Positions 17,408 through 27,489 of a stretch of DNA of 64,000 bases are shown here, piece after piece. The notes beneath the pieces are model-generated. The model was not told where the DNA came from, did no database searches, and was given only the letters and a program-made list of their open reading frames with translations. Every line of letters begins with the position of its first letter. Position 1 is the first letter of the stretch. This stretch comes from Flavisolibacter tropicus (GTDB lineage: Bacteria > Bacteroidota > Bacteroidia > Chitinophagales > Chitinophagaceae), in the NCBI RefSeq assembly GCF_001644645.1, contig NZ_CP011390.1, forward strand, positions 5,287,501 through 5,351,500, given 5' to 3'. A program made the translations under genes and the position numbers.

Positions 17408-19936
17408 ATGGATAATAATTTTTCCTCGCAAGTAAAAGAAATCATCTCTTTCAGTAGAGAGGAGGCATTGCGATTAGGAAATGATTTTATTGGGACGGAG
17501 CACTTGCTTTTAGGTCTAATTCGGGAAGGCGATAATACAGCGGTACGCATTTTGAAAAGCAATAGCGTAGACTTGTATGAGTTGAGAAAGGAAGTAGAAT
17601 TGGCTGTAAAAGATAAAACCGGTAAAAACATTGCTAATATAAATAGCCTGCCTCTCACCAAACAGGCTGAGAAGGTGATTAGAGTAACGGTACTGGAAGC
17701 TAAGGCGCTTAAGAGTCCAACAGTGGAAACCGAGCACTTGATGCTTTCTATTTTAAAAAACAAAGAAAACATAGCCACTCAGATTTTGAATCAGTTTGAT
17801 GTGGATTATGAATCATTCAGACAGGAGTTAGGTATGATCAAATCAAATGATGTAAGAGCCGAATACCAGGATGAGGATGATGAAGGTTTTGAAGATGAAA
17901 AGAAATACTCTGGTTCAAAAGCAAGAGGCGGTGCCGCTGCTAAGAGCAAGACACCTGTACTAGACAATTTTGGTAGAGACATTACTAAGTTAGCCGAAAG
18001 CGGTACGCTGGATCCGATTGTGGGTCGTGAAAAAGAAATTGAAAGGGTTTCTCAAATACTTTCACGTAGAAAGAAAAACAACCCGATTTTGATTGGTGAG
18101 CCTGGAGTGGGTAAAACCGCTATCGTGGAAGGTTTAGCCTTACGTATAGTACAGCGTAAAGTGAGTCGCGTGTTGTTTGACAAGCGTGTGATATCTCTGG
18201 ACTTAGCTGCATTGGTAGCTGGTACTAAGTATCGTGGTCAGTTTGAAGAGCGCATGAAGGCCATCATGAATGAACTGGAAAAGAATCGCGATGTGATCTT
18301 GTTCATCGATGAGATCCATACGATTGTAGGTGCCGGTGGCGCTTCTGGTTCATTGGATGCTTCTAACATCTTCAAACCAGCGCTGGCACGTGGTGAACTG
18401 CAATGCATAGGCGCATCTACGTTAGATGAATACCGCATGCATATTGAAAAGGATGGTGCCTTAGACCGTCGTTTCCAAAAAGTAATGGTAGATCCACCAA
18501 GTGTAGAAGATACTATTCAGATCTTGAATAACATCAAGTCTAAATACGAAGATTACCATAATGTAATCTATGATGATGAAGCGATCAATGCTTGCGTGAA
18601 GCTGAGTGACCGTTATATCACTGACCGTCTGTTGCCAGACAAGGCTATTGACGTATTGGATGAAGTAGGTGCACGTGTTCACTTAAAGAACATCAATGTA
18701 CCTCAGAACATTTTGGACTTAGAGAAGAAGATTGAGGATATTAAGGTTGAAAAGAATCGTGTAGTAAAGAGCCAGAAGTTTGAAGAAGCTGCTGCTCTGC
18801 GTGATACAGAAAAACGTTTGGGTGAAGAGCTTGAAAGAGCGAAAGCACAGTGGGAAGAAGAAAGTAAGCACAAGCGTTACCCAATCGGTGAAGAAGAGAT
18901 TGCCGAAGTGATCAGCATGATGACGGGTATACCTGTACGCAGAATGGTTGAAGCTGAAACGGAGAAGTTGCGGAAGATGGCCGATGATATGAGAGGTATG
19001 GTAATTGGGCAGGATGAAGCCATTTCTAAAGTAGTGAAGGCGATTCAGCGTAACCGCGTAGGTTTGAAAGATCCGAAGAAGCCTATTGGTACTTTTATCT
19101 TCCTGGGACCTACAGGTGTCGGTAAAACGGAGTTAGCTCGTTCATTGGCTCGTTATATGTTTGACTCTGAAGATGCCTTGATCCGCATTGATATGAGTGA
19201 ATACATGGAAAAGTTCACTGTATCTCGTTTGATTGGTGCGCCTCCAGGATATGTTGGTTATGAAGAAGGTGGTCAGTTGACAGAGCGTGTACGCCGTAAG
19301 CCTTACAGTGTAATTCTTTTAGATGAGATTGAAAAAGCGCACCCTGATATTTACAACATCTTGTTGCAAGTATTGGATGACGGCCAATTGACAGATGGTT
19401 TAGGTAGAAGGGTAGACTTCAAGAATACCATGATCATCATGACATCAAATATCGGTGTACGTCAGCTGAAGGACTTTGGTGAGGGTGTAGGTTTTGCTAC
19501 GCAAGCCAGAGTACAGAATGCAGATGAATTAGGAAAAGCCGTAATCGAAAAAGCGCTGAAGCGTACTTTCTCTCCGGAGTTTCTGAACCGTATTGATGAT
19601 GTGATCATCTTTAACTCTCTGTCTAAAGAGAATATCTTCCAGATCATTGATATTTTGATGAAGGGTGTAATGAAGCGCCTGACAAATCTGGGATTCAGTC
19701 TGGAGTTATCAGAAGAAGCAAAAGAGTTTATTGCCGATAAAGGATATGATCATCAGTTTGGTGCTCGTCCGCTTCACCGCGCTATCCAGAAGTATTTAGA
19801 AGATCCTCTGGCTGAGGAAATCCTGAATATGCATGTGAAAGCAGGTGATGTGTTGAAGGCTGACTTGGATAAGGAAAATGGTAAGTTGGTATTCACCTTG
19901 GGTGAATCCAAACCGAAAGAAGAATCTAAAGCATAA
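17408..19936 (+). CDS. clpC: ClpC-type ATP-dependent protease chaperone
   Basis: 842 residues. A class I Hsp100 unfoldase that feeds substrates to ClpP. Domains: two N-terminal Clp repeats (about 1-150); AAA1 (Walker A GEPGVGKT, Walker [10 protein letters not shown]); a UVR-type coiled middle domain ([20 protein letters not shown]); AAA2 ([22 protein letters not shown]); and a C-terminal small domain. The ClpP-docking loop is likely at FGEGVGFAT. No adjacent mcsA/mcsB or ctsR is present, as is usual outside Firmicutes. It ends with a strong terminator and is followed by cmk. Confidence 0.96.
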   Translation: MDNNFSSQVKEIISFSREEALRLGNDFIGTEHLLLGLIREGDNTAVRILKSNSVDLYELRKEVELAVKDKTGKNIANINSLPLTKQAEKVIRVTVLEAKALKSPTVETEHLMLSILKNKENIATQILNQFDVDYESFRQELGMIKSNDVRAEYQDEDDEGFEDEKKYSGSKARGGAAAKSKTPVLDNFGRDITKLAESGTLDPIVGREKEIERVSQILSRRKKNNPILIGEPGVGKTAIVEGLALRIVQRKVSRVLFDKRVISLDLAALVAGTKYRGQFEERMKAIMNELEKNRDVILFIDEIHTIVGAGGASGSLDASNIFKPALARGELQCIGASTLDEYRMHIEKDGALDRRFQKVMVDPPSVEDTIQILNNIKSKYEDYHNVIYDDEAINACVKLSDRYITDRLLPDKAIDVLDEVGARVHLKNINVPQNILDLEKKIEDIKVEKNRVVKSQKFEEAAALRDTEKRLGEELERAKAQWEEESKHKRYPIGEEEIAEVISMMTGIPVRRMVEAETEKLRKMADDMRGMVIGQDEAISKVVKAIQRNRVGLKDPKKPIGTFIFLGPTGVGKTELARSLARYMFDSEDALIRIDMSEYMEKFTVSRLIGAPPGYVGYEEGGQLTERVRRKPYSVILLDEIEKAHPDIYNILLQVLDDGQLTDGLGRRVDFKNTMIIMTSNIGVRQLKDFGEGVGFATQARVQNADELGKAVIEKALKRTFSPEFLNRIDDVIIFNSLSKENIFQIIDILMKGVMKRLTNLGFSLELSEEAKEFIADKGYDHQFGARPLHRAIQKYLEDPLAEEILNMHVKAGDVLKADLDKENGKLVFTLGESKPKEESKA

Positions 19937-19951
19937 ACGGCTAAATTGTAT

Positions 19952-19981
19952 AAAGCCCCGCAAATTGCGGGGCTTTTTTTT
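19952..19981 (+). terminator. Intrinsic terminator of clpC
   Basis: Stem GCCCCGC (19955-19961) with GCGGGGC (19967-19973), a 5-nt loop, then a run of eight T. The flanking AAA allows weak reverse function. Confidence 0.93.
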
Positions 19982-20024
19982 GTCATTCCATTAATACGAA
20001 GCAATTTTGTGGTAGCTGATAGAT

Positions 20025-20711
20025 ATGAAAAAGATTATAGTAACAATAGATGGTTGGTCATCTTGTGGGAAAAGTACCTTGGCCAAGCAATTAGCCCAGG
20101 AATTGGGGTATATATATGTAGATAGTGGAGCGATGTATCGGGCAATAACCCTCTATTTTTTACGTAACCATGTGGATTGGACAAATCCTGAAGAAGTGCA
20201 CGAAGCATTAGAGAATATCTCGTTAGAATTTGTATTCAATCCGATCAGTGATAGGTCGGAAATGCACTTAAACGAGGAAAACGTAGAATACGTAATCCGC
20301 GACCTGGTAGTAGCTGAAAAAGTAAGTGAGGTGGCTGCTATTAAGGAAGTGCGTGAGTTTGCTGTAGCGCAGCAGCAGCAAATGGGCAAGGGGAAAGGCA
20401 TTGTGATGGATGGAAGGGATATAGGAACTGTAGTATTCCCGAAAGCCGAATTGAAGTTGTTTATGACTGCTGATAACGCTGTTCGTGTAGAACGTCGATT
20501 TAAAGAACTTTTTGAGAAGAATCCTAATATTTCGCTGGAAGAAGTAAAGGCAAACCTCGAAATGCGTGATTACATCGATTCCAATCGTGAAGTAAGTCCA
20601 TTGCGGAAAGCTGAGGATGCCATCATTCTGGATAATACTAATTTGACTCCTGAAGAACAATTCAAAAAAGCGTTGAGGCTGGTTCATGATAGCAGTAAAG
20701 CGATGGCCTAA
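20025..20711 (+). CDS. cmk: (d)CMP kinase
   Basis: 228 residues. It phosphorylates CMP/dCMP with ATP. It has the P-loop GWSSCGKST (a variant of GPSGAGKST), YVDSGAMYRAITLY in the CMP-binding region, and GRDIGTVVFPKAELKLFMTA. Length and motifs are those of bacterial Cmk. It stands alone between two terminators. Confidence 0.96.
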   Translation: MKKIIVTIDGWSSCGKSTLAKQLAQELGYIYVDSGAMYRAITLYFLRNHVDWTNPEEVHEALENISLEFVFNPISDRSEMHLNEENVEYVIRDLVVAEKVSEVAAIKEVREFAVAQQQQMGKGKGIVMDGRDIGTVVFPKAELKLFMTADNAVRVERRFKELFEKNPNISLEEVKANLEMRDYIDSNREVSPLRKAEDAIILDNTNLTPEEQFKKALRLVHDSSKAMA

Positions 20712-21030
20712 CCGAATTCTTTGTAGACTTTATTATACAAATGGCGCTTTAGGGCGCCTTTTTCTTTTTAAAATTACAGTTATGCTTTGGCGTAATACCG
20801 ATGTGGCATAACTATTTAATAAACGTAAGGGACAAAGCTCCCGGCCGGGGTTGTGCGCAGTTACAATATCCTATAAGTTAAGCTGTTCCTACCTTATTTA
20901 TACTTCAGTATTTCATTACCTATTGAATTCCATCCATTAGAATGACTTGGGCGTATGTCTATGCCTATTCATTCTCAGAGGTAATCCCTCCTGTACCCCA
21001 AGAAGCACAATAATTCTAAAAACTCTGAAA
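20712..21030. other. Gene-free region between cmk and the T9SS protein
   Basis: 319 bp holding the cmk terminator and an untranslated leader. An upstream in-frame ATG at 20947 would add a hydrophilic stretch in front of a good signal peptide, so I do not regard it as coding. No RNA element was recognised. Confidence 0.6.
20743..20770 (+). terminator. Intrinsic terminator of cmk
   Basis: Stem GGCGC (20743-20747) with GCGCC (20754-20758), loop of six, followed by TTTTTCTTTTT. Placed 31 bp after the stop codon. Confidence 0.8.
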
Positions 21031-22533
21031 ATGAAAAGATTTTTACACAGCTTAATAGCTATCCTAACTCTATTGTGTCTAAGCAAAAACTCCTCAGCAC
21101 AGTCTTGTTTAATCAGTGATGCCGTATTTCAAAATGTACGTATTAATGAAGGCGGTATAGCAGACAGGAAATGTACAGCAACTTTCGATGCTAGTTTTAC
21201 AATAGCTAACAACCCAAATAACAAGTACATTTTTATACAGACCTATATAGAATCGGCTACCCAAGACGGTCATAATGTACCAGGTCCTAACCCTAGCCCT
21301 TATCCGAATACATTTCAGTGCAAAGATGGGGTAGCTGGAAAAAAAGTTCCTCCGAGAGGAAATAAAGAGGTAGGTACTCCTTTATTAAATATTGCAATAG
21401 ACAATAGCGGTGCTGCACCAAGCTTTACAAACTATGTTCTTGATCCAAGTATGGCAACGAAAGGAAATGTAGCCGCCTCTACCATTCAGAAAACAGTGTT
21501 GTCAAATGGAAATGTACGTTATGAATTAACAGGTATTCAAATGGAGCTGCCATATGATTGTATGACTTTAACTGAATACGTTTTTATTTCTAATTTTTTT
21601 ACCACGGCTAGTGCTGATGCAACAACTGTAAATTGTGTAAACTGTGGCTTACAAACTCCACTACCCAATATCACAATTACCGGTATAACGAATTGTGATC
21701 TAGTAACTGCCAACATTACCAACCTTTCAGATAAAACGCAGCAGCTTGACTACGCTCTTTATGTAGATGCCGATGCAAACGGAGAGCTTCTGCCAACAAC
21801 TTTAGGAGGAGCGGATATATTGGTTACATCAGGTAAAGTCACAGTTCCCCGCGGACAAACAAGAACTGCTACAGCAACTCTCACAAATAGTTTGGCAGGA
21901 CAGGATGTATTTGTGGCAATTAACTTTGACGGTATGATTGTAAGCCAACTATTGCCCACCATTGCTTGTGCGCTACCTGGTCCTTTGCCGGTATCCTTAA
22001 AATCGTTTAATGCTAAGCGTGTAAATAATAACGCTACTTTAAGCTGGGAAACGGCCTCCGAAAATAATAACAAGGGCTTCTCTGTGCAACGCAATTCTGG
22101 AAATGGTTGGGTAGATGTATCCTTTGTAGAATCAAAAGCAACTGGTGGCAACAGCAGCTCTCTGCTAACCTATGAGTATAGTGAGGCAAATAATCAAAAA
22201 GGTGTTACGCAGTACCGCTTAAAGCAGGTTGATATTGATGGCAAATTCAAGTTAAGTGAAATACGTAGTATCAATGGTGTTAACCATGCTGGTAAAGTCA
22301 TGGTTTATCCAAATCCGAGCAGTGATGGCAGCGTAAATATCATTTTTGATAGTGAGCGAGGAAACCGCGATGTGCTTATTTCCGATATGGGTGGTCGCAT
22401 TATCAAACAATATCGGAATGTGAGTGCTTCTAACTTGCGTGTTGATCAACTAAGCCCAGGTATGTATTCATTACGAATTACAAACCAGGAAAATGGGGCG
22501 CAACAAATTGAAAAGTTGGTTGTAAATAAATAA
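21031..22533 (+). CDS. Secreted protein with T9SS C-terminal sorting domain
   Basis: 500 residues from ATG 21031, chosen because it begins a clean signal peptide (MKRFLHSLIAILTLLCLSKN, then SSAQ). The middle (about 25-320) is beta-rich and unknown, with Cys pairs such as NCVNCG. A fibronectin-III-like segment (PLPVSLKSFNAK, LSWETASENNNKGFSVQR) precedes the type A T9SS sorting domain (about 425-500: VYPNPSSDG, ISDMGGRII, LSPGMYSLRI, KLVVNK). It should be exported through the Por/Spr secretion system and anchored or released at the surface. Function beyond that is unknown. Confidence 0.88.
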   Translation: MKRFLHSLIAILTLLCLSKNSSAQSCLISDAVFQNVRINEGGIADRKCTATFDASFTIANNPNNKYIFIQTYIESATQDGHNVPGPNPSPYPNTFQCKDGVAGKKVPPRGNKEVGTPLLNIAIDNSGAAPSFTNYVLDPSMATKGNVAASTIQKTVLSNGNVRYELTGIQMELPYDCMTLTEYVFISNFFTTASADATTVNCVNCGLQTPLPNITITGITNCDLVTANITNLSDKTQQLDYALYVDADANGELLPTTLGGADILVTSGKVTVPRGQTRTATATLTNSLAGQDVFVAINFDGMIVSQLLPTIACALPGPLPVSLKSFNAKRVNNNATLSWETASENNNKGFSVQRNSGNGWVDVSFVESKATGGNSSSLLTYEYSEANNQKGVTQYRLKQVDIDGKFKLSEIRSINGVNHAGKVMVYPNPSSDGSVNIIFDSERGNRDVLISDMGGRIIKQYRNVSASNLRVDQLSPGMYSLRITNQENGAQQIEKLVVNK

Positions 22534-22583
22534 TATTTATTACAGAAAGGCGATACCTGTTAACTGCCTTTTATAAGTGAAAT

Positions 22584-22620
22584 AAATAAAAAGGTGGTCG
22601 ATTGACCACCTTTTTATTTT
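22584..22620. terminator. Bidirectional terminator between T9SS protein and FKBP gene
   Basis: AAAAAGGTGGTC (22588-22599) pairs with GACCACCTTTTT (22604-22615) around a 4-nt loop; A and T tracts on the two sides suit both convergent genes. Confidence 0.9.
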
Positions 22621-22630
22621 AGGAGATATA

Positions 22631-23341
22631 TTATTTAGAACTACTAACTTTTAAAAGTTCAACTTCAAAGATCAACATAGAACCTCCGGGTATAGGACCT
22701 TGATCGTTAGGGCCGTACGCCAATTGGTAAGGTATATATAATTTGTACTTAGACCCTTCTGGCATCAATTGCAGCGCTTCTGTCCAGCCTCTGATTACAC
22801 CTGTAACAGGGAAGGAAATTGGCTCGCCTCTTTTGAAAGAGTTGTCAAATTCATTACCATTCAGCAAGGTGCCAACATAATTAACCGTTACGGTATCTGC
22901 TGTTGTAGGCTTGGGGCCAGTACCTTCCTTAATTACTTCATATTGTAAGCCTGAAGCCGTAGTCTTTACGCCGGATTTGGATTTGTTTTGTGCCAGGAAT
23001 TTTTCACCCGCATCAATATTAGGCTTTGATTTCGCCTCTTGTGCTTTATTGATACATTTCATCATTACGGAATTGGCCTGGTAGTCGTTCAGTAACAATG
23101 TCTTTTTGCCTAAAACGTCATTGATTGCTTTTGCCACCAATGAAGTATTCAGATTGGTAATACCTTGTTGTTCATAGAAGCTAGCCACGCTAACACCAAT
23201 AGCATAACTGGCTGAATCGGTTAAGTTTTTTAAAGGCGAAGCCGGGGTAGTGCTAGTCGTTTTTTTTACAGGTACAGGCTTCTTTTGTGCCGCTGCTGTA
23301 AGCGTTACAAAAGCTGTTGCCATGATAAGTACTTTTTTCAT
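22631..23341 (-). CDS. Exported FKBP-type peptidyl-prolyl isomerase
   Basis: 236 residues. A signal peptide (MKKVLIMATAFVTLTAAAQ) is followed by a Pro/Lys/Thr linker, an FKBP_N dimerisation segment (about 38-125, with SYAIGVSVA) and a C-terminal FKBP catalytic domain (about 130-232: YVGTLLNGNEFDNSF, VIRGWTEALQLMPEGSK, PGGSMLIFEVELL). It is of the periplasmic FkpA/Mip type, assisting folding of exported proteins. It is divergent from the MFS gene. Confidence 0.93.
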   Translation of the reverse strand: MKKVLIMATAFVTLTAAAQKKPVPVKKTTSTTPASPLKNLTDSASYAIGVSVASFYEQQGITNLNTSLVAKAINDVLGKKTLLLNDYQANSVMMKCINKAQEAKSKPNIDAGEKFLAQNKSKSGVKTTASGLQYEVIKEGTGPKPTTADTVTVNYVGTLLNGNEFDNSFKRGEPISFPVTGVIRGWTEALQLMPEGSKYKLYIPYQLAYGPNDQGPIPGGSMLIFEVELLKVSSSK

Positions 23342-23357
23342 AATTCAAGTTAAAGGA

Positions 23358-23391
23358 CAAATTTAAGGGATCAAGCTTCAGACCTTGTAAA
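23358..23391 (-). promoter_or_regulatory. Candidate Bacteroidota promoter for the FKBP gene
   Basis: On the minus strand TAAATTTG (plus-strand 23358-23365) matches the -7 consensus TAnnTTTG exactly. A TTTAC lies 21 bases upstream (23387-23391) in place of the -33 TTG, so the match is partial. The start codon follows after 16 bp. Confidence 0.4.
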
Positions 23392-23410
23392 GGTTCCTTT
23401 AAATTCGTAA

Positions 23411-24616
23411 ATGCTTCAGGCTTCCGTTGAATTATATAAAAAAGCATATACAGGTATTCCACGACCCATCTGGTGGCTTTCGCTGGTGATGTTCATTAAC
23501 CGTAGCGGTACAATGGTTATTCCATTCCTGACGGTTTATTTAATCTCTAACGGGTATACACTTTCTCAAGCTGGGACTGTAATGTCTGCTTTTGGGCTAG
23601 GGGCTATTCTGGGTAGTTTTATAGGCGGGAAGCTTTCTGACCGTTTGGGGTTCTTTTGGGTACAGTTCTTTAGCTTATTATCGAACGGTGTATTTTTTAT
23701 CATTCTGAGCCATATACATGGTTTCTGGTCCTTTGCCATTACTATTTTTTTATTGGCAAGTGTGGGTGAATCTTTTCGGCCTGCAAACGCGGCCGCTATT
23801 GCCGCTTATAGTACAGATAGTAGTAGAACAAGGGCCTATTCGCTTAATCGGCTAGCTATAAACCTAGGATGGGCCATTGGGCCTGCCATTGGAGGCTTGC
23901 TAGCTTATAATTTTAGTTATACAGCCTTGTTTTGGGCAGATGGATTAACCTGTATAGCCGCCGCATTATTACTATATATTTTTTTATTTCAATTTCACCA
24001 GGAAACAATCTCTCAAAAGGCTACACAAAAGGAAACTGTTATAGCAAGCAATTCTGCATACAAGGATAGGGTTTTTATGAAAGGGATGTTTTCGCTATTG
24101 CTAATCGGTATTTGCTTTTTCCAGCTGTTTAGTATGCTGCCAGTTTATTATAAAGAGGAGGTGCATCTTTCTGAAAACATTATAGGGTTGATCCTGGCCA
24201 GTAATGGTGTTATTATAGTGCTGGTAGAAATGATATTGGTGTATAAGTTGGAACATAGGCGACATCCACTTTTTTATATGGTTGTTGGTGCTTTGCTGAT
24301 TGGACTTTCTTTTTTAATGCTGGCATTTGTACCGCAAATAGCTTTAGTACTAGTGAGTATGCTACTGGTAACCTTTGGAGAGATGCTGCTTTTCCCCTTT
24401 ACCAATTCTTTTTGGGTATCGCGTACTAATAATTTCAACAGGGGTCAATATGCGGCTGCTTACTCCATGACCTTTGCTATAGCACAAGTGCTTTCTCCTA
24501 TTTTAGCTTCTAAGGTGGTGGCTAAATCAGACTTTCCTATACTGTTTATAGGCGATTTTATTCTTTGTGGTTTCGCTGCCTTGGGTTTTCTTTGGCTACG
24601 AAAAAAAGAAGCTTAA
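23411..24616 (+). CDS. Major facilitator superfamily transporter (drug:H+ antiporter type)
   Basis: 401 residues with about 12 hydrophobic segments. The MFS loop signature GGKLSDRLG lies between helices 2 and 3, and there is a proline/glycine-rich helix 5 (LGWAIGPAIGGLLAY) typical for DHA1 exporters. A central hydrophilic loop (about 195-220) separates the two halves. The substrate is unknown. The stop codon is 2 bp from the start of the thioesterase gene, so the two form an operon. Confidence 0.9.
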   Translation: MLQASVELYKKAYTGIPRPIWWLSLVMFINRSGTMVIPFLTVYLISNGYTLSQAGTVMSAFGLGAILGSFIGGKLSDRLGFFWVQFFSLLSNGVFFIILSHIHGFWSFAITIFLLASVGESFRPANAAAIAAYSTDSSRTRAYSLNRLAINLGWAIGPAIGGLLAYNFSYTALFWADGLTCIAAALLLYIFLFQFHQETISQKATQKETVIASNSAYKDRVFMKGMFSLLLIGICFFQLFSMLPVYYKEEVHLSENIIGLILASNGVIIVLVEMILVYKLEHRRHPLFYMVVGALLIGLSFLMLAFVPQIALVLVSMLLVTFGEMLLFPFTNSFWVSRTNNFNRGQYAAAYSMTFAIAQVLSPILASKVVAKSDFPILFIGDFILCGFAALGFLWLRKKEA

Positions 24617-24618
24617 GC

Positions 24619-25056
24619 ATGGAAGAATTCAGCCGTATCGTACAAGTTCGCTGGTCAGACCTGGATCCTAACTTTCACTTGCGTCATTCGGTATACTATG
24701 ACTGGGGCGCGTTTTGTAGAGTAGAGTTTTTAAATGAATATGGTCTTGATGCGCATGTTATGCAGAAACTGATGTTTGGTCCCATTCTTTTCAGAGAAGA
24801 ATGTATATTCCGTAGAGAGATTCGTTCTGGTGATGAAGTGAAGATCAACTTGCAACTATTGCGCTCAAAAAAGGATTTCGCCCGCTGGAGTATTCAGCAC
24901 CAGATCATTAAGAACGGTGATATACTTTCTGCTGTACTAACTGTAGACGGCGCCTGGATGAACTTAAAAGAGCGGAAACTGACGTCTCCTCCAGAGCAAG
25001 TATTTGAGGTATTTAACCAGATGCCAAAAACAGAAACATTTGAATGGTTGGCTTAA
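24619..25056 (+). CDS. Acyl-CoA thioesterase, hotdog fold (4-hydroxybenzoyl-CoA thioesterase-like)
   Basis: 145 residues from ATG 24619. The N-terminal VRWSDLDPNFHLRHSVYYDW is the usual catalytic-Asp and active-site region of YbgC/4HBT enzymes, followed by FREECIFRREIRSGDEV and a final beta-strand with VDGAWMNL. The substrate is unknown. It is cotranscribed with the MFS exporter upstream. Its stop abuts directly (no base between) the stop of the convergent nuclease gene. Confidence 0.9.
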   Translation: MEEFSRIVQVRWSDLDPNFHLRHSVYYDWGAFCRVEFLNEYGLDAHVMQKLMFGPILFREECIFRREIRSGDEVKINLQLLRSKKDFARWSIQHQIIKNGDILSAVLTVDGAWMNLKERKLTSPPEQVFEVFNQMPKTETFEWLA

Positions 25057-26427
25057 TTAGCCAGGCAAGTGTTTGATCTGATCTGGAAAGTTGTTAATGT
25101 AAGTGTTTAATAACGTCCTTATATAACTGTTTTCCTTGTAGGGCTTAATATATTCAGCTATTGCCTCTTCAGTGATGGTGTCAAAGTTCTTGGGCAAATA
25201 GCCCATTCCAAAGAAAGAACCTTTTACCACCATGATGCAAGAAACTTCTTCGTCATTTAGACCCTTGTCTAATACAATATAGGAGGGGCGACTGGTAAGA
25301 GAGGCAATGGCTTGCAAAACCCTGTCGTTATAGGCCTTCGGGGCTTCCTTTTTTTCGCATGCGCCATGGCAATGGTTCTCAATCATTCCCTGGCAGTCAT
25401 CATTGTCGGTTTGCATAAAACACAGCTTCGGGCAAAGGTCAAATTCCTTCATCAGTTTCCGTATCACACCATGCCCATCTACTTTATAATGGAAAGTATA
25501 AATGGGGTTTGAGTTCTTACGTTTTTTCTCTATGGCCAAGCGCATATAGCCCGCCTGGTCTTCATAGACAAAGATGCCATACACATCTTCCGGCTTTTTC
25601 TGTGCATTATTGAAGGAAGGCCATAGTCGTTTTATTTCTGTACTTTCTAATATGGCTGCCATCAGTTCTGTAGCAGTTGCCTGAAAGGAAATGGCATGAA
25701 CATGGCGAACAAAATTCTGCTTTTGCTTACTATCAGAATTATTGCTAAAGTGGCTGTTAACACGCTTTTTTATGTCTTTGGCCTTGCCCACATATACTAC
25801 CTTGCCCTTGCTGTCATGAAAATAATAGACGCCCGGTGTAGAGGGCAGGGCATCAAAATGAGCTTTAGGAACATTGGGCGGTAAGGTTTGTTCCTTGGAG
25901 TTGCGCTTTAAACTAGCTGTAATATGATCGTTGGTATCATTTTGTAATAACAGTTTGAACAAGGTGACAGTTGCCGCAGCATCACCACCGGCCCGGTGAC
26001 GGTTTTCCAAATCAATACCCAGTGAGTGGCATAAGTTGCCTAAGCTATAGGAAGGGTAGCCCGGAAAAATCTGGCGCGATAGGCGTACCGTACACAGTTT
26101 CTTGGTGTTTAAGGTATATCCGTAAAGCTGTAAATGGTTTTTAACAAACGAATAATCGAAATTGACATTGTGTGCCACAAAAATGTTGCCTTGTAAAATG
26201 GTATATACTTTTTCGGCTATTTCCTCAAAATAAGGCGCATCGGTTACCATTTCATTGGTTATTCCTGTAAAGGCCTGAATGTAGCGGGGGATCTTCTGCC
26301 CGGGATTGACCAGACTTTCAAATTTTTCTATAACATTTTCACCATCAAATACTTGAATGGATACCTCAATAATGCCATTGCCAGCAGCATAACTCCCTGT
26401 CGTTTCAATATCCACGATGGCGTACAT
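25057..26427 (-). CDS. DEDDh exonuclease fused to a GIY-YIG (UvrC/Cho-like) nuclease
   Basis: 456 residues. N-terminal DnaQ-type 3'-5' exonuclease (1-165): first motif VDIETTG (Asp6, Glu8), AHNVNFDYSFV and the HRAGGDAAAT His/Asp motif. A GIY-YIG domain follows at about 190-285 (TPGVYYFHDSKGKVVYVGKA, with catalytic Arg in KKRVNSHF and Glu in ESTEIKRLWP). The C-terminal 170 residues with several Cys/His (CHGACEKK) are unrecognised. Such fusions occur in Bacteroidota and actinobacteria and are thought to act in DNA repair; the in vivo role is unclear. It is divergent from an rRNA methyltransferase gene (60 bp). Confidence 0.9.
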   Translation of the reverse strand: MYAIVDIETTGSYAAGNGIIEVSIQVFDGENVIEKFESLVNPGQKIPRYIQAFTGITNEMVTDAPYFEEIAEKVYTILQGNIFVAHNVNFDYSFVKNHLQLYGYTLNTKKLCTVRLSRQIFPGYPSYSLGNLCHSLGIDLENRHRAGGDAAATVTLFKLLLQNDTNDHITASLKRNSKEQTLPPNVPKAHFDALPSTPGVYYFHDSKGKVVYVGKAKDIKKRVNSHFSNNSDSKQKQNFVRHVHAISFQATATELMAAILESTEIKRLWPSFNNAQKKPEDVYGIFVYEDQAGYMRLAIEKKRKNSNPIYTFHYKVDGHGVIRKLMKEFDLCPKLCFMQTDNDDCQGMIENHCHGACEKKEAPKAYNDRVLQAIASLTSRPSYIVLDKGLNDEEVSCIMVVKGSFFGMGYLPKNFDTITEEAIAEYIKPYKENSYIRTLLNTYINNFPDQIKHLPG

Positions 26428-26487
26428 GTCGTTATAGTATTTTTGGGGCTTGTTAGAAAAGTGACCGAAGTTCTAAAATATTTAGCA

Positions 26488-27438
26488 ATGAGCCAACCTT
26501 CCGGGAAATATTTAATGTTCTATAACAGGCTGCAGAAAGTATATAAGCACTTAAACAAGCAGGCTAGCCGGCAGGGCATCTCTTGTTTCCGCATCTATGA
26601 TCATGATTTGCCTGAATTTCCGCTGATCATTGAGCTTTATGAGCAGAAAGTCTATGTTTCAGAATACAAACGCAAACATGCCTTAAGCGATGAAGAGCAT
26701 GATGCCTGGTTAACGCAATGCCAGGAAATTATTGCAGAAGTTACCACTATACCTGTTAATGAGATTTATGTTAAACTGCGGAAGCGGAAAGAAGACAGGA
26801 AGGATCAATACCAGAAACTGGACCAGGCTAAAAATGAGACTATTGTCCATGAGGGAGGGCTAAAGTTTATAGTAAACCTTAGTGATTACTTAGATACTGG
26901 CTTATTCCTTGACCACCGTATTACCCGTGGTATGGTTAAAGAAATAGCAGGGAATAAGAAAGTATTGAACCTTTTTTGCTATACCGGTTCCTTTTCCGTT
27001 TACGCTATTGCTGGTGGGGCAGGGGCAGTAACATCGGTTGATTTGTCTAAGACTTATTTAGACTGGACGGAGCGCAATGTGATGCTTAATTTTCCTGAAT
27101 TTACACAGCACCAGGCTATTCATGCGGATGTAAAACAATATTTAAAGGAAGCGGCATCTAATAGCTTTGACATCATTGTAATGGATCCGCCAACGTTTAG
27201 TAATAGTAAGCGTATGGAAGATATTCTGGATATTCAGCGCGATCATGTAGAATTGATCAACGACTGTATGCAACTGCTTACGGAGGGCGGCATTTTATTT
27301 TTTAGTACCAATTACCGCAAGTTTCAGTTAGATAGACCTGCTATAAAGGCCAATTCTGTTAAAGATATTACCAAGGCGACTACCCCTTTTGATTTTGCAG
27401 GAAAGCTGCACCGCCAATGTTTCAGTATCACAAAATAA
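26488..27438 (+). CDS. RlmK-like class I SAM-dependent rRNA methyltransferase
   Basis: 316 residues from ATG 26488. An upstream in-frame start would overlap the divergent nuclease gene. It corresponds to the C-terminal (RlmK, 23S m7G2069) half of E. coli RlmKL as a stand-alone enzyme: an N-terminal adapter (FRIYDHDLPEFPLIIELYEQ), SAM motif I VLNLFCYTGSFSVYA, acidic VTSVDLSKTYLDW and catalytic motif IV DPPTFSNS. The nucleotide specificity is inferred from resemblance only. Confidence 0.87.
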   Translation: MSQPSGKYLMFYNRLQKVYKHLNKQASRQGISCFRIYDHDLPEFPLIIELYEQKVYVSEYKRKHALSDEEHDAWLTQCQEIIAEVTTIPVNEIYVKLRKRKEDRKDQYQKLDQAKNETIVHEGGLKFIVNLSDYLDTGLFLDHRITRGMVKEIAGNKKVLNLFCYTGSFSVYAIAGGAGAVTSVDLSKTYLDWTERNVMLNFPEFTQHQAIHADVKQYLKEAASNSFDIIVMDPPTFSNSKRMEDILDIQRDHVELINDCMQLLTEGGILFFSTNYRKFQLDRPAIKANSVKDITKATTPFDFAGKLHRQCFSITK

Positions 27439-27464
27439 AAAACCGCTGTAAGACTACAGCGGTT
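27432..27464 (-). terminator. Terminator of the first M57 peptidase gene
   Basis: AACCGCTGTA (27441-27450) pairs with TACAGCGGTT (27455-27464). The A-rich tract on the left gives a T run on the minus strand, so it mainly ends the leftward peptidase gene. Confidence 0.85.
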
Positions 27465-27489
27465 GATGTGTGTGTGTTTATGGAAAAAA

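Noticed and set aside
20947..21030. Upstream start for the T9SS protein
   Set aside because: It would put 28 residues ahead of a complete signal peptide.
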